A stretch of 64,000 nucleotides of DNA. Origin: Thermoplasmata archaeon UBA61. Its GTDB lineage: Archaea > Thermoplasmatota > Thermoplasmata > Lutacidiplasmatales > UBA184. The stretch is from the NCBI GenBank assembly GCA_002503985.1, contig DASW01000002.1, positions 186,001 to 250,000 on the forward strand. The letters run 5' to 3'. The notes beneath the pieces were generated by a model, which saw only the letters and a program-made list of their open reading frames with translations, searched no databases and had not been told where the DNA came from. This document shows positions 55,771-63,905 of the stretch, in pieces (the stretch's first letter is position 1; every line of letters begins with the position of its first letter). The position numbers and the translations under genes were made by a program.

Positions 55771-57792
55771 ATGGCAGAAGGAACGGAAGCACCGGCCGTC
55801 GGGCCCGCGGAGGCTGCCCCGGTCAGCGAGCTCGAACTGTGGGCGCGGACCCTTCCCTACACGTCGAGCGCGCAGGTCGAGGTCCCGCCCCGGCTCCTGG
55901 ACCAGGTTATCGGACAGGACGACGCCGTCGAGGTGGCGCACAAGGCCGCGACCCAGAAGCGGCACATGATGCTGATCGGCGACCCCGGAACGGGCAAGAG
56001 CATGCTCGCTCGGGCGATGGTCGATTTCCTGCCCAAGGAGCAGCTCCAGGACATCCTGGCCTACTCCAACAGCGATGACCCGAACGAGCCGAAGATCCGG
56101 GTCGTCCCGGCCGGGAAAGGCAAGGAGATCGTTGCGGCCCAGAAGATGGAGGCCGCCCAGAAGAAGGAGCAACGGTCGATCCTCTTCGTCGTCATGGCGA
56201 TCCTGGTCCTCGCGGTGACCATCTACATCGTCATCGTCCAGAAGGACCTGACCGCGATCCTCTTCGGCGTCCTCATCGTGCTCATCATCTGGGTCCTCGC
56301 CCGGTTCTCGGGCGGCCGCACGGATACGGGCAATGCGGTCGCGAAGCTCCTGGTCTCCCATTCTCCCGACGACAAGCCCCCGTTCATCGACGCCACGGGT
56401 GCCCATGCCGGGGCCCTGCTCGGGGACGTGAAGCACGACCCCTTCCAGTCGGGCGGGCTCGAGACCCCTCCGCACGAGCGCGTCGAGGTCGGGGCGATCC
56501 ACAAGGCGAACGGCGGGGTCCTCTTCCTGGACGAGATCAACCTCCTCAAGATCGAGAGCCAGCACTCGCTGCTCACCGCGCTCCAGGAGCGCAAGTTCCC
56601 CATCATCGGCCAATCCGAGCGCTCGGCCGGGGCGATGGTCAAGACCGAGCCCGTGCCCTCCGATTTCGTCCTGGTCGCCGCCGGGAACGTCGACAGCGTT
56701 CAGACGATGCACCCGGCGCTAAGGTCGCGGATCCGCGGCTACGGATACGAACTCTACGTCAAGACGACGATGCCCGACACTCCCGAGAACCGGACCAAGA
56801 TCGTTCGGTTCATCGCTCAGGAGGTTACGAAGGACAAGAAGATCCCGCACTTCGACGTCGGGGCCATGGTCGAGGTCATCCGCGAGGCCCAACGTCGTTC
56901 GGGTCGCTCGGGCCAGCTCACGCTGCGCCTGCGAGAGCTCGGGGGGCTCGTCCGGGTCGCGGGCGACATCGCCCTCTCCGAAGGTGTTCCGATCGTCCAC
57001 GCCGCACAGGTCGTGAAAGCGAAGAAGGCGGCCCGTTCGCTCGAGCAGCAGATCGCCGACCGCTACGTGGAGCGCCGCAAGGAGTACCACATGTTCTCGA
57101 CCGTGGGCTCGGCGGTCGGGGTGGTGAACGGTCTCGCCGCGATCAACGCGCAGACCGGCATGGCCGAGTTCTCGGGCATCGTCCTCCCGATCGTGGCGGA
57201 GGTCACTCCGGCCCAGACGCGGAACGGCGGGGTCGTGGTCGCGACGGGAAAGCTCGGAGAGATCGCGCGCGAGGCCGTCCAGAACGTCAGCGCCCTCATC
57301 AAGAAGTACACGGGCGAGGACATCTCCCGCTACGACATCCACATCCAGTTCGTGGGCACTTCCGACGGGGTCGAGGGCGACAGCGCCTCGGTCTCTATCG
57401 CGACCGCCGTCATCAGTGCCCTCGAGGGCGTCCCCGTCGACCAGTCGGTCGCGATGACCGGCTCGCTCTCGGTCCGCGGTCAGGTCCTCCCCGTCGGCGG
57501 GGTCACCGCCAAGGTCGAGGCGGCGGCCGACTCCGGCATCAAGCGCGTGCTCGTGCCCGAAGAGAACCTGGACGACCTGGTGCTCGAGTCGAGGTACCGG
57601 GGCATGGTCGAGGTCATCCCGGTTTCCACGCTGCGGGACGTGCTCAAGTACGCCCTGGTCGGCCAGGGCGCTCAGAAGGAGTCGCTTCTCGAACGCCTTT
57701 CCGCGATGGTGCGTGCGACCGGCCGGACGTCGGAGGAGATCTCCGCGCCCGTCACGCCGCCGACCGCACCCGCGCGACCGACCGGTTCGTGA
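55771..57792 (+). CDS. lonB: Archaeal membrane-bound Lon protease (LonB)
   Basis: A 673-aa ATP-dependent protease on the inner face of the membrane. AAA domain: Walker A GDPGTGKSM (Lys76) and Walker B GGVLFLDEINLL. Two membrane helices (about residues 130-173) interrupt it, as in archaeal Lon. The C-terminal Ser-Lys protease has Ser in VEGDSASVSIA and Lys in GGVTAKVEAA. The tail is Pro/Thr-rich. The ATG at 55771 is preferred because the TATA box falls over the earlier in-frame ATG. Its stop overlaps the GTG of the next gene. Confidence 0.96.
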   Translation: MAEGTEAPAVGPAEAAPVSELELWARTLPYTSSAQVEVPPRLLDQVIGQDDAVEVAHKAATQKRHMMLIGDPGTGKSMLARAMVDFLPKEQLQDILAYSNSDDPNEPKIRVVPAGKGKEIVAAQKMEAAQKKEQRSILFVVMAILVLAVTIYIVIVQKDLTAILFGVLIVLIIWVLARFSGGRTDTGNAVAKLLVSHSPDDKPPFIDATGAHAGALLGDVKHDPFQSGGLETPPHERVEVGAIHKANGGVLFLDEINLLKIESQHSLLTALQERKFPIIGQSERSAGAMVKTEPVPSDFVLVAAGNVDSVQTMHPALRSRIRGYGYELYVKTTMPDTPENRTKIVRFIAQEVTKDKKIPHFDVGAMVEVIREAQRRSGRSGQLTLRLRELGGLVRVAGDIALSEGVPIVHAAQVVKAKKAARSLEQQIADRYVERRKEYHMFSTVGSAVGVVNGLAAINAQTGMAEFSGIVLPIVAEVTPAQTRNGGVVVATGKLGEIAREAVQNVSALIKKYTGEDISRYDIHIQFVGTSDGVEGDSASVSIATAVISALEGVPVDQSVAMTGSLSVRGQVLPVGGVTAKVEAAADSGIKRVLVPEENLDDLVLESRYRGMVEVIPVSTLRDVLKYALVGQGAQKESLLERLSAMVRATGRTSEEISAPVTPPTAPARPTGS

Positions 57793-58034
57793 GAGGAACG
57801 TTCCGCGTCCCGGCGCACGGGCCGGTGGTTTCGCGGCCTTTCCCTGCCTCGCCGACCCTCGACGAGGAGGACGAAGAGGACCGGTTCGTCAACCGTCCGT
57901 GCTACGAGTTCAACGACGACCTCACGAGCGCCTGGAACGACCGCCACTGCGCGCACTGCCGACACTACTTGACCGCGCAGTGCCCGCACATCGACGAGTT
58001 CCTGGACGACGTGGAGGATTTGACCCCCGAGTGA
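57789..58034 (+). CDS. Small acidic Cys/His protein coupled to lonB
   Basis: An 81-aa protein. Its GTG overlaps the lonB stop (GTGA). The centre reads DEEDEEDRFVNRPCYEFNDD, then HCAHCRHYLTAQCPHIDEF. Cys and His spacing suits a zinc or [Fe-S] site. The rest is acidic. No family recognised. It lies between lonB and nadM in one tight operon; it might be a Lon adaptor or a metal-binding partner, which is inference. Confidence 0.78.
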   Translation: MRGTFRVPAHGPVVSRPFPASPTLDEEDEEDRFVNRPCYEFNDDLTSAWNDRHCAHCRHYLTAQCPHIDEFLDDVEDLTPE

Positions 58035-58049
58035 GTGCGAGGGATATCC

Positions 58050-58586
58050 GTGCGGGCTCTCCTCATCGGCCGCTTCCAACCCCTCCACCGGGGCCACCTC
58101 GAGGTCATCCGAAAGATCCGGGCCGACCGCCCGAGCGCGCCCGTCCTGATCGGCGTCGGGAGTGCCGAGCAGTCCTATACTTGGGAGAACCCGTTCACCG
58201 CCGGCGAGCGCCTCGAGATGATCGGCCGCGCCCTCGCCGAGGCGATGGTCGAGGGCACCCTCCTCGTTCCGATCGAGGACATCAACCGCCACGCCCTCTG
58301 GGTGGGGTATCTCGAGGCGTTGCTGCCGACCTTCGACCGGGTGTACACGAACAATCCTCTCACCCGCCTCCTCTTCGAGCGGGAAGGGTACCTTGTGGAG
58401 AGCCCGCCCCTCTTCGACCGCGACCGCTTCGAGGGGGCCCGGATCCGCGAGCAGCTGGCGGAAGGGAGCGGATGGAAGGACGCGGTCCCGCCCTCCGTCG
58501 CCGCGTATCTTGAAGAGATCGGAGCCCCGGCACGCCTGCACGTCCTGAAGCAGGCCGGGAGCCGGTTCGGTCGTGGTCTCTCGTGA
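58050..58586 (+). CDS. nadM: Nicotinamide-nucleotide adenylyltransferase
   Basis: A 178-aa nucleotidyltransferase making NAD from NMN and ATP. ALLIGRFQPLHRGHLEVI is the archaeal NadM start with the HxGH motif. VLIGVGSAEQSYTWENPFTA GER follows. The C-terminal substrate motif usually written ISGTxIR reads FEGARIREQL. The GTG at 58050 is chosen over one at 58035 since it gives the standard N-terminus. Its stop overlaps the next gene's GTG. Confidence 0.93.
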   Translation: MRALLIGRFQPLHRGHLEVIRKIRADRPSAPVLIGVGSAEQSYTWENPFTAGERLEMIGRALAEAMVEGTLLVPIEDINRHALWVGYLEALLPTFDRVYTNNPLTRLLFEREGYLVESPPLFDRDRFEGARIREQLAEGSGWKDAVPPSVAAYLEEIGAPARLHVLKQAGSRFGRGLS

Positions 58587-59812
58587 GCGACCCGGACGAG
58601 CGGCAGGATCCCGGTCGTCGTCCCCGTCCCCGATTCACCGCGCTCCCCGAGTGGGCCGGCGTCTCCACCCGTCTCGTCCACGGGGCCGGTCGCCCCGACT
58701 ACAACGCCGGAGCGGTCGTTCCCCCGATCTACCGCTCAACGACGTACCACTTCCCGTCCGGTTTCTCCGAGGCGGCGGACCGGGGTGGGGTCTACGAGTA
58801 CAGCCGTCTCGCCAACCCATCCGTCGAGGTTCCGGCGGAGCTGCTCCGCGAGCTCGAGGGAGCGGAGTCGGCGCGGCTCTTCGGCTCCGGGATGGGCGCG
58901 TTCACGAGCCTTCTCCTCTCGCTCGTGAAGGCCGGCGACGAGGTGGTCACCCTCGACATGCTCTATGGAGGGACGATGGGAGTTCTGGCGGACCTGATGC
59001 CCCGATTCGGAGTGTCGGTGCGGTTCGTCAACGAGCGGGATGCCCGCACACCGGAGAAATTCCTGACCCCAAAGACCCGTCTCGCGGTCATCGAAAGCCC
59101 GACAAATCCGCTGCTTACCGTGCACGACATCGCGCGGTGGGCCAAGGCGGCCGACGCGGTCGGCTGCATCCTGGCGGTCGACAACACCTTCGCCACCCCG
59201 ATCAACCAGAATCCGCTCGCGCTCGGCGCGGATCTCGTCTATCACAGCGCCACGAAGTACCTCGCGGGCCACTCGGACCTCACCGCAGGTGCCGTTGTAG
59301 GCCCTGAGGACCTGCTCTCTCGGATCGACCCCCGGGGAGACTACGGGTCGGTTCTCGACCCGTTCGCCGCCTACCTGCTCGGCCGGAGCATGAAGACGCT
59401 CGCTCTGCGCGTCGCACGCCACAACGAGAACGGTCGACGCGTGGCGGAAGCGCTCGCGTCGCACCCGCTCGTTCGAAGCGTGCGCTACCCCGGCCGCGCG
59501 AGCGCCGAGGAGGAGGAGATCGCGTCACGCCAGATGCGGGGACGGGGCGGAATGGTCTCCGTGTCGGTGAAGGGAGGCGCCGAGATGGCCGAGCGGTTCC
59601 TCCACCGGCTCCGGTTCGTGCACGTTGCGTCGAGCCTTGGCGGGGTCGACAGCCTCGCGAGCGTCCCCGGCCTCACGTCGCACCGCCACCTCGGCGAGGA
59701 GGAGCTCGAACGACGCGGAATCGACCCGGGGCTCATTCGGTTCTCGTTCGGGATCGAGGACCCCGAGGACCTCGTGCGCGACCTGACCGAGGCGCTCGAC
59801 TCGCTGCGCTGA
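58583..59812 (+). CDS. Cystathionine gamma-synthase/lyase-family PLP enzyme
   Basis: A 409-aa Cys/Met-metabolism PLP enzyme. Tyr and Arg of the substrate site are in YEYSRLANPSVEVPAELL. LFGSGMGAFTSLLLSLVKAG binds the PLP phosphate. AVDNTFATPINQNPLALGAD has the ring-stacking Asp, and the PLP Lys is in HSATKYLAGHSDLTAG. SSLGGVDSLASVP binds the carboxylate. Gamma-synthase, gamma-lyase and homocysteine synthase share these features, so the exact reaction is open. GTG overlaps the nadM stop. End of the lonB operon. Confidence 0.93.
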   Translation: MSDPDERQDPGRRPRPRFTALPEWAGVSTRLVHGAGRPDYNAGAVVPPIYRSTTYHFPSGFSEAADRGGVYEYSRLANPSVEVPAELLRELEGAESARLFGSGMGAFTSLLLSLVKAGDEVVTLDMLYGGTMGVLADLMPRFGVSVRFVNERDARTPEKFLTPKTRLAVIESPTNPLLTVHDIARWAKAADAVGCILAVDNTFATPINQNPLALGADLVYHSATKYLAGHSDLTAGAVVGPEDLLSRIDPRGDYGSVLDPFAAYLLGRSMKTLALRVARHNENGRRVAEALASHPLVRSVRYPGRASAEEEEIASRQMRGRGGMVSVSVKGGAEMAERFLHRLRFVHVASSLGGVDSLASVPGLTSHRHLGEEELERRGIDPGLIRFSFGIEDPEDLVRDLTEALDSLR

Positions 59813-59826
59813 GCGTGCGCCGCCAC

Positions 59827-59835
59827 CATTATAGG
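59827..59835 (+). promoter_or_regulatory. TATA box of tRNA-Thr
   Basis: CATTATAGG, centred about 31 nt before the mature tRNA. A perfect 14-bp palindrome CGACCGTACGGTCG fills the space just before the gene (59847-59860). Confidence 0.55.
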
Positions 59836-59861
59836 GCGATTCCCATCGACCGTACGGTCGC

Positions 59862-59935
59862 GCCACTGTAGCTCAGTTCGGCAGAGCGGCTGATTCGTAA
59901 TCAGCAGGTCGGGGGTTCAAGTCCCTCCAGTGGCT
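59862..59935 (+). tRNA. tRNA-Thr (CGT)
   Basis: A full 74-nt cloverleaf. The acceptor is GCCACTG / CAGTGGC with discriminator T, the D stem GCTC / GAGC and the anticodon stem GCTGA / TCAGC with loop TTCGTAA. The anticodon is CGT, reading ACG. The T arm is GGGGG-TTCAAGT-CCCTC with one G-U pair. No intron, no encoded CCA. Confidence 0.95.
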
Positions 59936-60067
59936 CTTCTCGAACAGCCCAGGGCCGTCCGCTTCGGCTCCCGGACGGCAGGCCTTTGGCCCAGGAAGCT
60001 CCGTCGGGGCGTCTTCCGGGACACCCCTGTCATGCCGTCACTAGGTCGGTTCGGGTCAGCATGGGGG

Positions 60068-60077
60068 TTGATATACT
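60068..60077 (+). promoter_or_regulatory. TATA box, leaderless transcript
   Basis: TTGATATACT, centred 27 nt before the ATG at 60100. Confidence 0.55.
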
Positions 60078-60099
60078 CCAAACGCGAAGATTATCACCT

Positions 60100-62433
60100 A
60101 TGGCGCATCGGCCGATGGTTCTTGGCGTAGCCGCACTGTTGATCGTCGTTTCGGCCCTCTCGGTGGTCTCGGCCGCCGCACCGGCCGAGATCCCCCGGGC
60201 CTCCTTCGGACCCGCGGTCGCTCCGGCCGCCGGTCCGATCGGCGTCACGCCGCTGGACCAGAACGGGGCTCTGACGACCGTGTTCTACCCCGGGCAACCC
60301 GACGGGCGGGTCTACTTCTCCGTCAATGACCCGGACTTCGATACCCACGTCACGGTCCACATCTTCGATTCGAATGCTACCCGGGACGGGCTCACGAACC
60401 CGGTAGCAACTTGGGTGGTCAACGTGTCGACCGGCACCTACGTCTCCACGCAGGCCGGCCTGGAATACACCCTGCCGTCGAACCTCACGTACAGCGGTAC
60501 CTGGAACGTAACGGCGTCGGCGACGCTGGGAGGCTTTGCCAGCGCAGCCTTCTCCATCCAGACGTACACCCTCTCCCTAGTGAGTTCCCCGGACACGGTG
60601 CTCGCGGGACACTCGGGAACGGTCGAATTCTTCGTGACCGGGCTCCCGGACGGAACCCCGTATCCCCAGGTCGCCTCCGTCAACCTGACCGCGGCGTACT
60701 ATGACGGGACGACCGGGAACTACGCGCGCCTCGCCCTCAGTGCTTCCTCGTTCGGGGCGGGGATCGTGAACGGGTCCGCCACGTTCCTGCTCCCCGTGAA
60801 CGCGAGCAACTTCGGCGACATCTTCTTTGACGGCTGGGCGAACGTGACGAGCCTAGGCCACTACTCGGTGTACGCCGAGACCTACTCCAACATCGGCAAC
60901 TTCTTGGACGCGTCCATCGCGGTCCAGTGCGATTGCGTCGACAACGACATCGCCGCGAACTCCCTGGTCGAGCTGACCGTTACCACCGTGATGTACTCGT
61001 ATGAGCGGATGAACGCGCCCGGGGTCGGCGTGACCTTCGGGTTCTGGAGCGGGCCGAACCATGTCGCCAACACTTCGATCTCCGGCAATCCACCGGGGGC
61101 GCTGACGACGGGCCTCGGCGGCACCGCGACCATCCTGTTCACCGCCTCGCCCTCGGTGTTCTCGACCTCGGCCGTGGACCAGGTCAACGTCTCCGTGATC
61201 TCCGTGCCCTCGATTGCGGGTTCGGCTGCGAAGTACGATAACCTGACCTACGACTTCCTCGTGATCGGCAACGCTACGGCCGGGGCCACGATCGTCGCCT
61301 CGTTCGGCGCCGCCCTCTACTTCGGGGGCGACCCGGGGACGGCGACGTGGCAGATCCTGCCCGTCAGCGGTGGGACCACGAGCGGCTGGAGCGCACTCGG
61401 CTACGCGCTCACGGCGTACTACTCCAACGGCTACAACACCGTCGCCTCGGGAGTGATCTCCGGCCTGTCGGGAACGATCGGGTTCACGGCTCCGCTGAAC
61501 TTCTCGGGGACGCTCGACCTCGCGATCGCCGCGCACAACCAGAGCGACCTGCTCGTCTACACGGTGGGCACCGACGTGGCCCCCGCGCAGCTCCTCATCA
61601 GCCCGAGCGAGCTCGAGTACCGCGCCGGCGACACCGTCCGCTTCGCTGTCGAGACCTACGGGGCGCTCTTCGCGAAAGCCACGATCTATGAGACGGTCCG
61701 GTCCTCCTCGGGGGCGTTCCTCTCTTCGGGCGTCGTGGTCAACGACACGTTCTCGATCACGTTCCCGAACACGACCGCCCCGCCGTACGTGACGGTCCAG
61801 GCGACCGCCCAGTCTCCCATGCAAGGAGTCTTCGCATCGGACCAGGAGACCCTCTACGAGGCGGCCGGGATGACGGTGTCCGTGGGGATCTCCACGGTTT
61901 CCCAGTACTCGGACGGCAGCTTCCAACCCGGCCAGACCCTTACGGTGACGTGGAGCACGTCGACCTTCGGACCGGGGGCGCCTCCGACGTCGTACTGGGT
62001 GACCCTCTGGACCTCGGACGTGGACCTCGAATTTGGGAATCCCCCTGCCGCCGCGGTGATGACCAGCGCCACGTCGGGCTCGTTCCAGTACACGATACCC
62101 TCGGGAGCGGCCGCAGGAACCCAGTCGTTGTGGGTGACCGTCTCCGCGGTGAGCTCTTGCACCAACTATTGCTCGGCCCTCGGACAGGTCTCGTACTCGG
62201 TGAACCCGAACCCGTCCGTCATGAACCTAGAGCTGGGCGCGGGCTCGGGAGTAACGGTCGGCTGGCTGATCCTGCTGATCGTGATCGCTGTGGTAGCCGT
62301 GGTCCTGTTCCTCTTAATCCGACGCGGTCGGATCCCCCGGAGTCCGAGCGCCCCAGCAACGGAGTGGCAGAAGCCGGAGGCTCCCCCGACGACCGAGGAG
62401 GCTTCGCCGCCTCCCCCTCCGCCGCCCCCGTAA
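60100..62433 (+). CDS. Large surface-anchored Ig-like repeat protein
   Basis: A 777-aa cell-surface protein. The signal peptide is MVLGVAALLIVVSALSVVSA. About seven beta-rich Ig-like modules of about 95 residues follow, rich in Thr, Ser, Gly and N-X-S/T sites. Each typically has a 'GTYVST...Y...LPSNLTYSGTW' or 'YRAGDTVRFAVETYG' pattern. Then come a membrane helix (VGWLILLIVIAVVAVVLFLL), a basic stop and a cytoplasmic tail rich in Pro ending in a run of Pro. A short Cys pair, VQCDCVD, may form a disulfide. Probably an S-layer-associated adhesin or receptor. ATG 60100 fits the leaderless TATA box, while the longer frame does not. Confidence 0.88.
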   Translation: MAHRPMVLGVAALLIVVSALSVVSAAAPAEIPRASFGPAVAPAAGPIGVTPLDQNGALTTVFYPGQPDGRVYFSVNDPDFDTHVTVHIFDSNATRDGLTNPVATWVVNVSTGTYVSTQAGLEYTLPSNLTYSGTWNVTASATLGGFASAAFSIQTYTLSLVSSPDTVLAGHSGTVEFFVTGLPDGTPYPQVASVNLTAAYYDGTTGNYARLALSASSFGAGIVNGSATFLLPVNASNFGDIFFDGWANVTSLGHYSVYAETYSNIGNFLDASIAVQCDCVDNDIAANSLVELTVTTVMYSYERMNAPGVGVTFGFWSGPNHVANTSISGNPPGALTTGLGGTATILFTASPSVFSTSAVDQVNVSVISVPSIAGSAAKYDNLTYDFLVIGNATAGATIVASFGAALYFGGDPGTATWQILPVSGGTTSGWSALGYALTAYYSNGYNTVASGVISGLSGTIGFTAPLNFSGTLDLAIAAHNQSDLLVYTVGTDVAPAQLLISPSELEYRAGDTVRFAVETYGALFAKATIYETVRSSSGAFLSSGVVVNDTFSITFPNTTAPPYVTVQATAQSPMQGVFASDQETLYEAAGMTVSVGISTVSQYSDGSFQPGQTLTVTWSTSTFGPGAPPTSYWVTLWTSDVDLEFGNPPAAAVMTSATSGSFQYTIPSGAAAGTQSLWVTVSAVSSCTNYCSALGQVSYSVNPNPSVMNLELGAGSGVTVGWLILLIVIAVVAVVLFLLIRRGRIPRSPSAPATEWQKPEAPPTTEEASPPPPPPPP

Positions 62434-62762
62434 CGAGAGGATGGGACCCCCGAGCCAACCCTTTCCCCCCTGTCCTTCTCGGCCGGACCCCCCAGCGGTA
62501 GGACCGCCGTCAAGGCCCGGCGTACCGCGAGCTCCGTCCGGGCCCGGGCCGTGTCGCTCCAGCGAATGCCGCCGTTGTCGAAGGTGCGAAGGGCGAGTTC
62601 CCGTAGGAGTCCCGCCTCTTCGGCGGAGCCCACCAAGCAGTAATACGTCGAGGTCGGTTCGAGCAGGAGAATGGCACGCGATGCACGGCCGTGGGGAGGG
62701 TCCCCGTCCCTGACCCCGGGGTTTGCCGGTAGCTCGTTGCCCCGCCCTATCACGGCCCGCAC
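62166..62762 (-). CDS. Possible antisense-overlapping ORF in the 353-nt gap 62434-62786
   Basis: The gap between the surface protein and the Old Yellow Enzyme gene exceeds 300 nt. Its minus strand holds a frame open from GTG 62762 with protein-like composition: ASRAILLLEPTSTYYCLVGS, then EEAGLLRELALRTFDNGGIR. The second half, however, is antisense to the Pro-rich end of the surface gene and reads poly-Gly there. No TATA box precedes it. It could be a small real gene, a decayed one, or chance. Nothing else is visible in the gap. Confidence 0.3.
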   Translation of the reverse strand: MRAVIGRGNELPANPGVRDGDPPHGRASRAILLLEPTSTYYCLVGSAEEAGLLRELALRTFDNGGIRWSDTARARTELAVRRALTAVLPLGGPAEKDRGERVGSGVPSSRYGGGGGGGGEASSVVGGASGFCHSVAGALGLRGIRPRRIKRNRTTATTAITISRISQPTVTPEPAPSSRFMTDGFGFTEYETCPRAEQ

Positions 62763-62786
62763 GCCACGTGGAGAGGTCTCCAACCT

Positions 62787-63905
62787 GTGTCCGTGAGCGA
62801 GTTGTTCCAGCCCTTCCGGCTGAACGGGCTCGCCCTCGCCAACCGGATCGTGATGGCGCCGATGACGCGGAACTTCTCCCCAAGGGGCGTCCCCGGTGCC
62901 GACGTCGTAGCCTACTATCGCCGCCGGGCCGAGGGGGGCGTGGGCCTGATCCTCACCGAGGGAACCGCTCCGTGCCCGGGAGCCCAGAACGCCCCGAGGG
63001 TCCCGCACATCTACGGGGAGGCGGCGGTCCAAGGGTGGGCGAAGGTCGTGTCCGCGGTGCACGCGGCCGGGGGACACATCGGCATGCAGCTGTGGCACGT
63101 CGGTGCCGCCCAGAGCTCGAGCGGGTCCTCGAAACTTCCCGCCGCTCCGGTCAGCCCGTCAGGGTTGTACGGGCCCGGCCGAAAGGTCGGCGAGCCGATG
63201 ACTCAGGCCGAGATCGATGCCGCCATCGAGGCGTTCGCGCAGGGCGCCGCCGAGGCCCAACGGGTCGGGTTCGATGCGGTCGAGGTCCACGGCGCGCATG
63301 GGTATCTCATCGACCAGTTCTTCTGGGGGGCCACGAACCACCGCACGGACCGCTACGGCGGCGACCTGGTCGACCGCACCCAATTCGCCGCTGAGGTCAT
63401 CCGCACTTGTCGCCGCCGGGTCGGGCCCGGTTTCCCGCTCTTGCTGCGGTTCTCGCAATGGAAACCGCAAGACTACTCGGCCCGCCTGGCCACCAACCCC
63501 GCGGAGCTTCGTCGGTTCCTGGCGCCTCTCGTGGCCGCCGGTGTTGACGCGTTCCACTGCTCGACACGACGCTTCTGGGAGCCCGAGTTCGAAGGGAGCG
63601 ACCTCAACCTCGCGGGTTGGACCAAGAAGCTCACGGGAAGACCCACGATCACGGTGGGCTCCGTTGCTCTGGACACCGACTTCACCGAACCGTTTCGTGG
63701 GGCCACGGGCGCGACCCCGGAAGAGGACGTCCGCACGGTGCGGCATCTCGACCGACTTCTCGAAATGCTCGCCCGAGGCGACTTCGACCTCGTGGCCATC
63801 GGACGCGCCCTGCTCGCCGACCCCGCGTGGCCTCAGAAGGTCCGAGATGGGCGTATCCGAGAGATCCGCCCCTTCACGTCGAAGGTCCTAGAGACTCTCT
63901 TCTAG
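62787..63905 (+). CDS. NADH:flavin oxidoreductase (Old Yellow Enzyme family)
   Basis: A 372-aa FMN enzyme with a TIM-barrel. LFQPFRLNGLALANRIVMAP MTRN opens the barrel, and GVGLILTEGTA and GMQLWHVGAAQ line the FMN site. DAVEVHGAHGYLIDQFFWGA TNHRTDRYGGDL is the family signature with the His pair that binds substrate. LVAIGRALLADPAWPQKV closes it. Such enzymes reduce activated C=C bonds. There is no C-terminal iron-sulfur/FAD extension, so it is the short OYE type. GTG 62787 with GGAGAGG before it; a GTG at 62793 is an alternative. Confidence 0.93.
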   Translation: MSVSELFQPFRLNGLALANRIVMAPMTRNFSPRGVPGADVVAYYRRRAEGGVGLILTEGTAPCPGAQNAPRVPHIYGEAAVQGWAKVVSAVHAAGGHIGMQLWHVGAAQSSSGSSKLPAAPVSPSGLYGPGRKVGEPMTQAEIDAAIEAFAQGAAEAQRVGFDAVEVHGAHGYLIDQFFWGATNHRTDRYGGDLVDRTQFAAEVIRTCRRRVGPGFPLLLRFSQWKPQDYSARLATNPAELRRFLAPLVAAGVDAFHCSTRRFWEPEFEGSDLNLAGWTKKLTGRPTITVGSVALDTDFTEPFRGATGATPEEDVRTVRHLDRLLEMLARGDFDLVAIGRALLADPAWPQKVRDGRIREIRPFTSKVLETLF

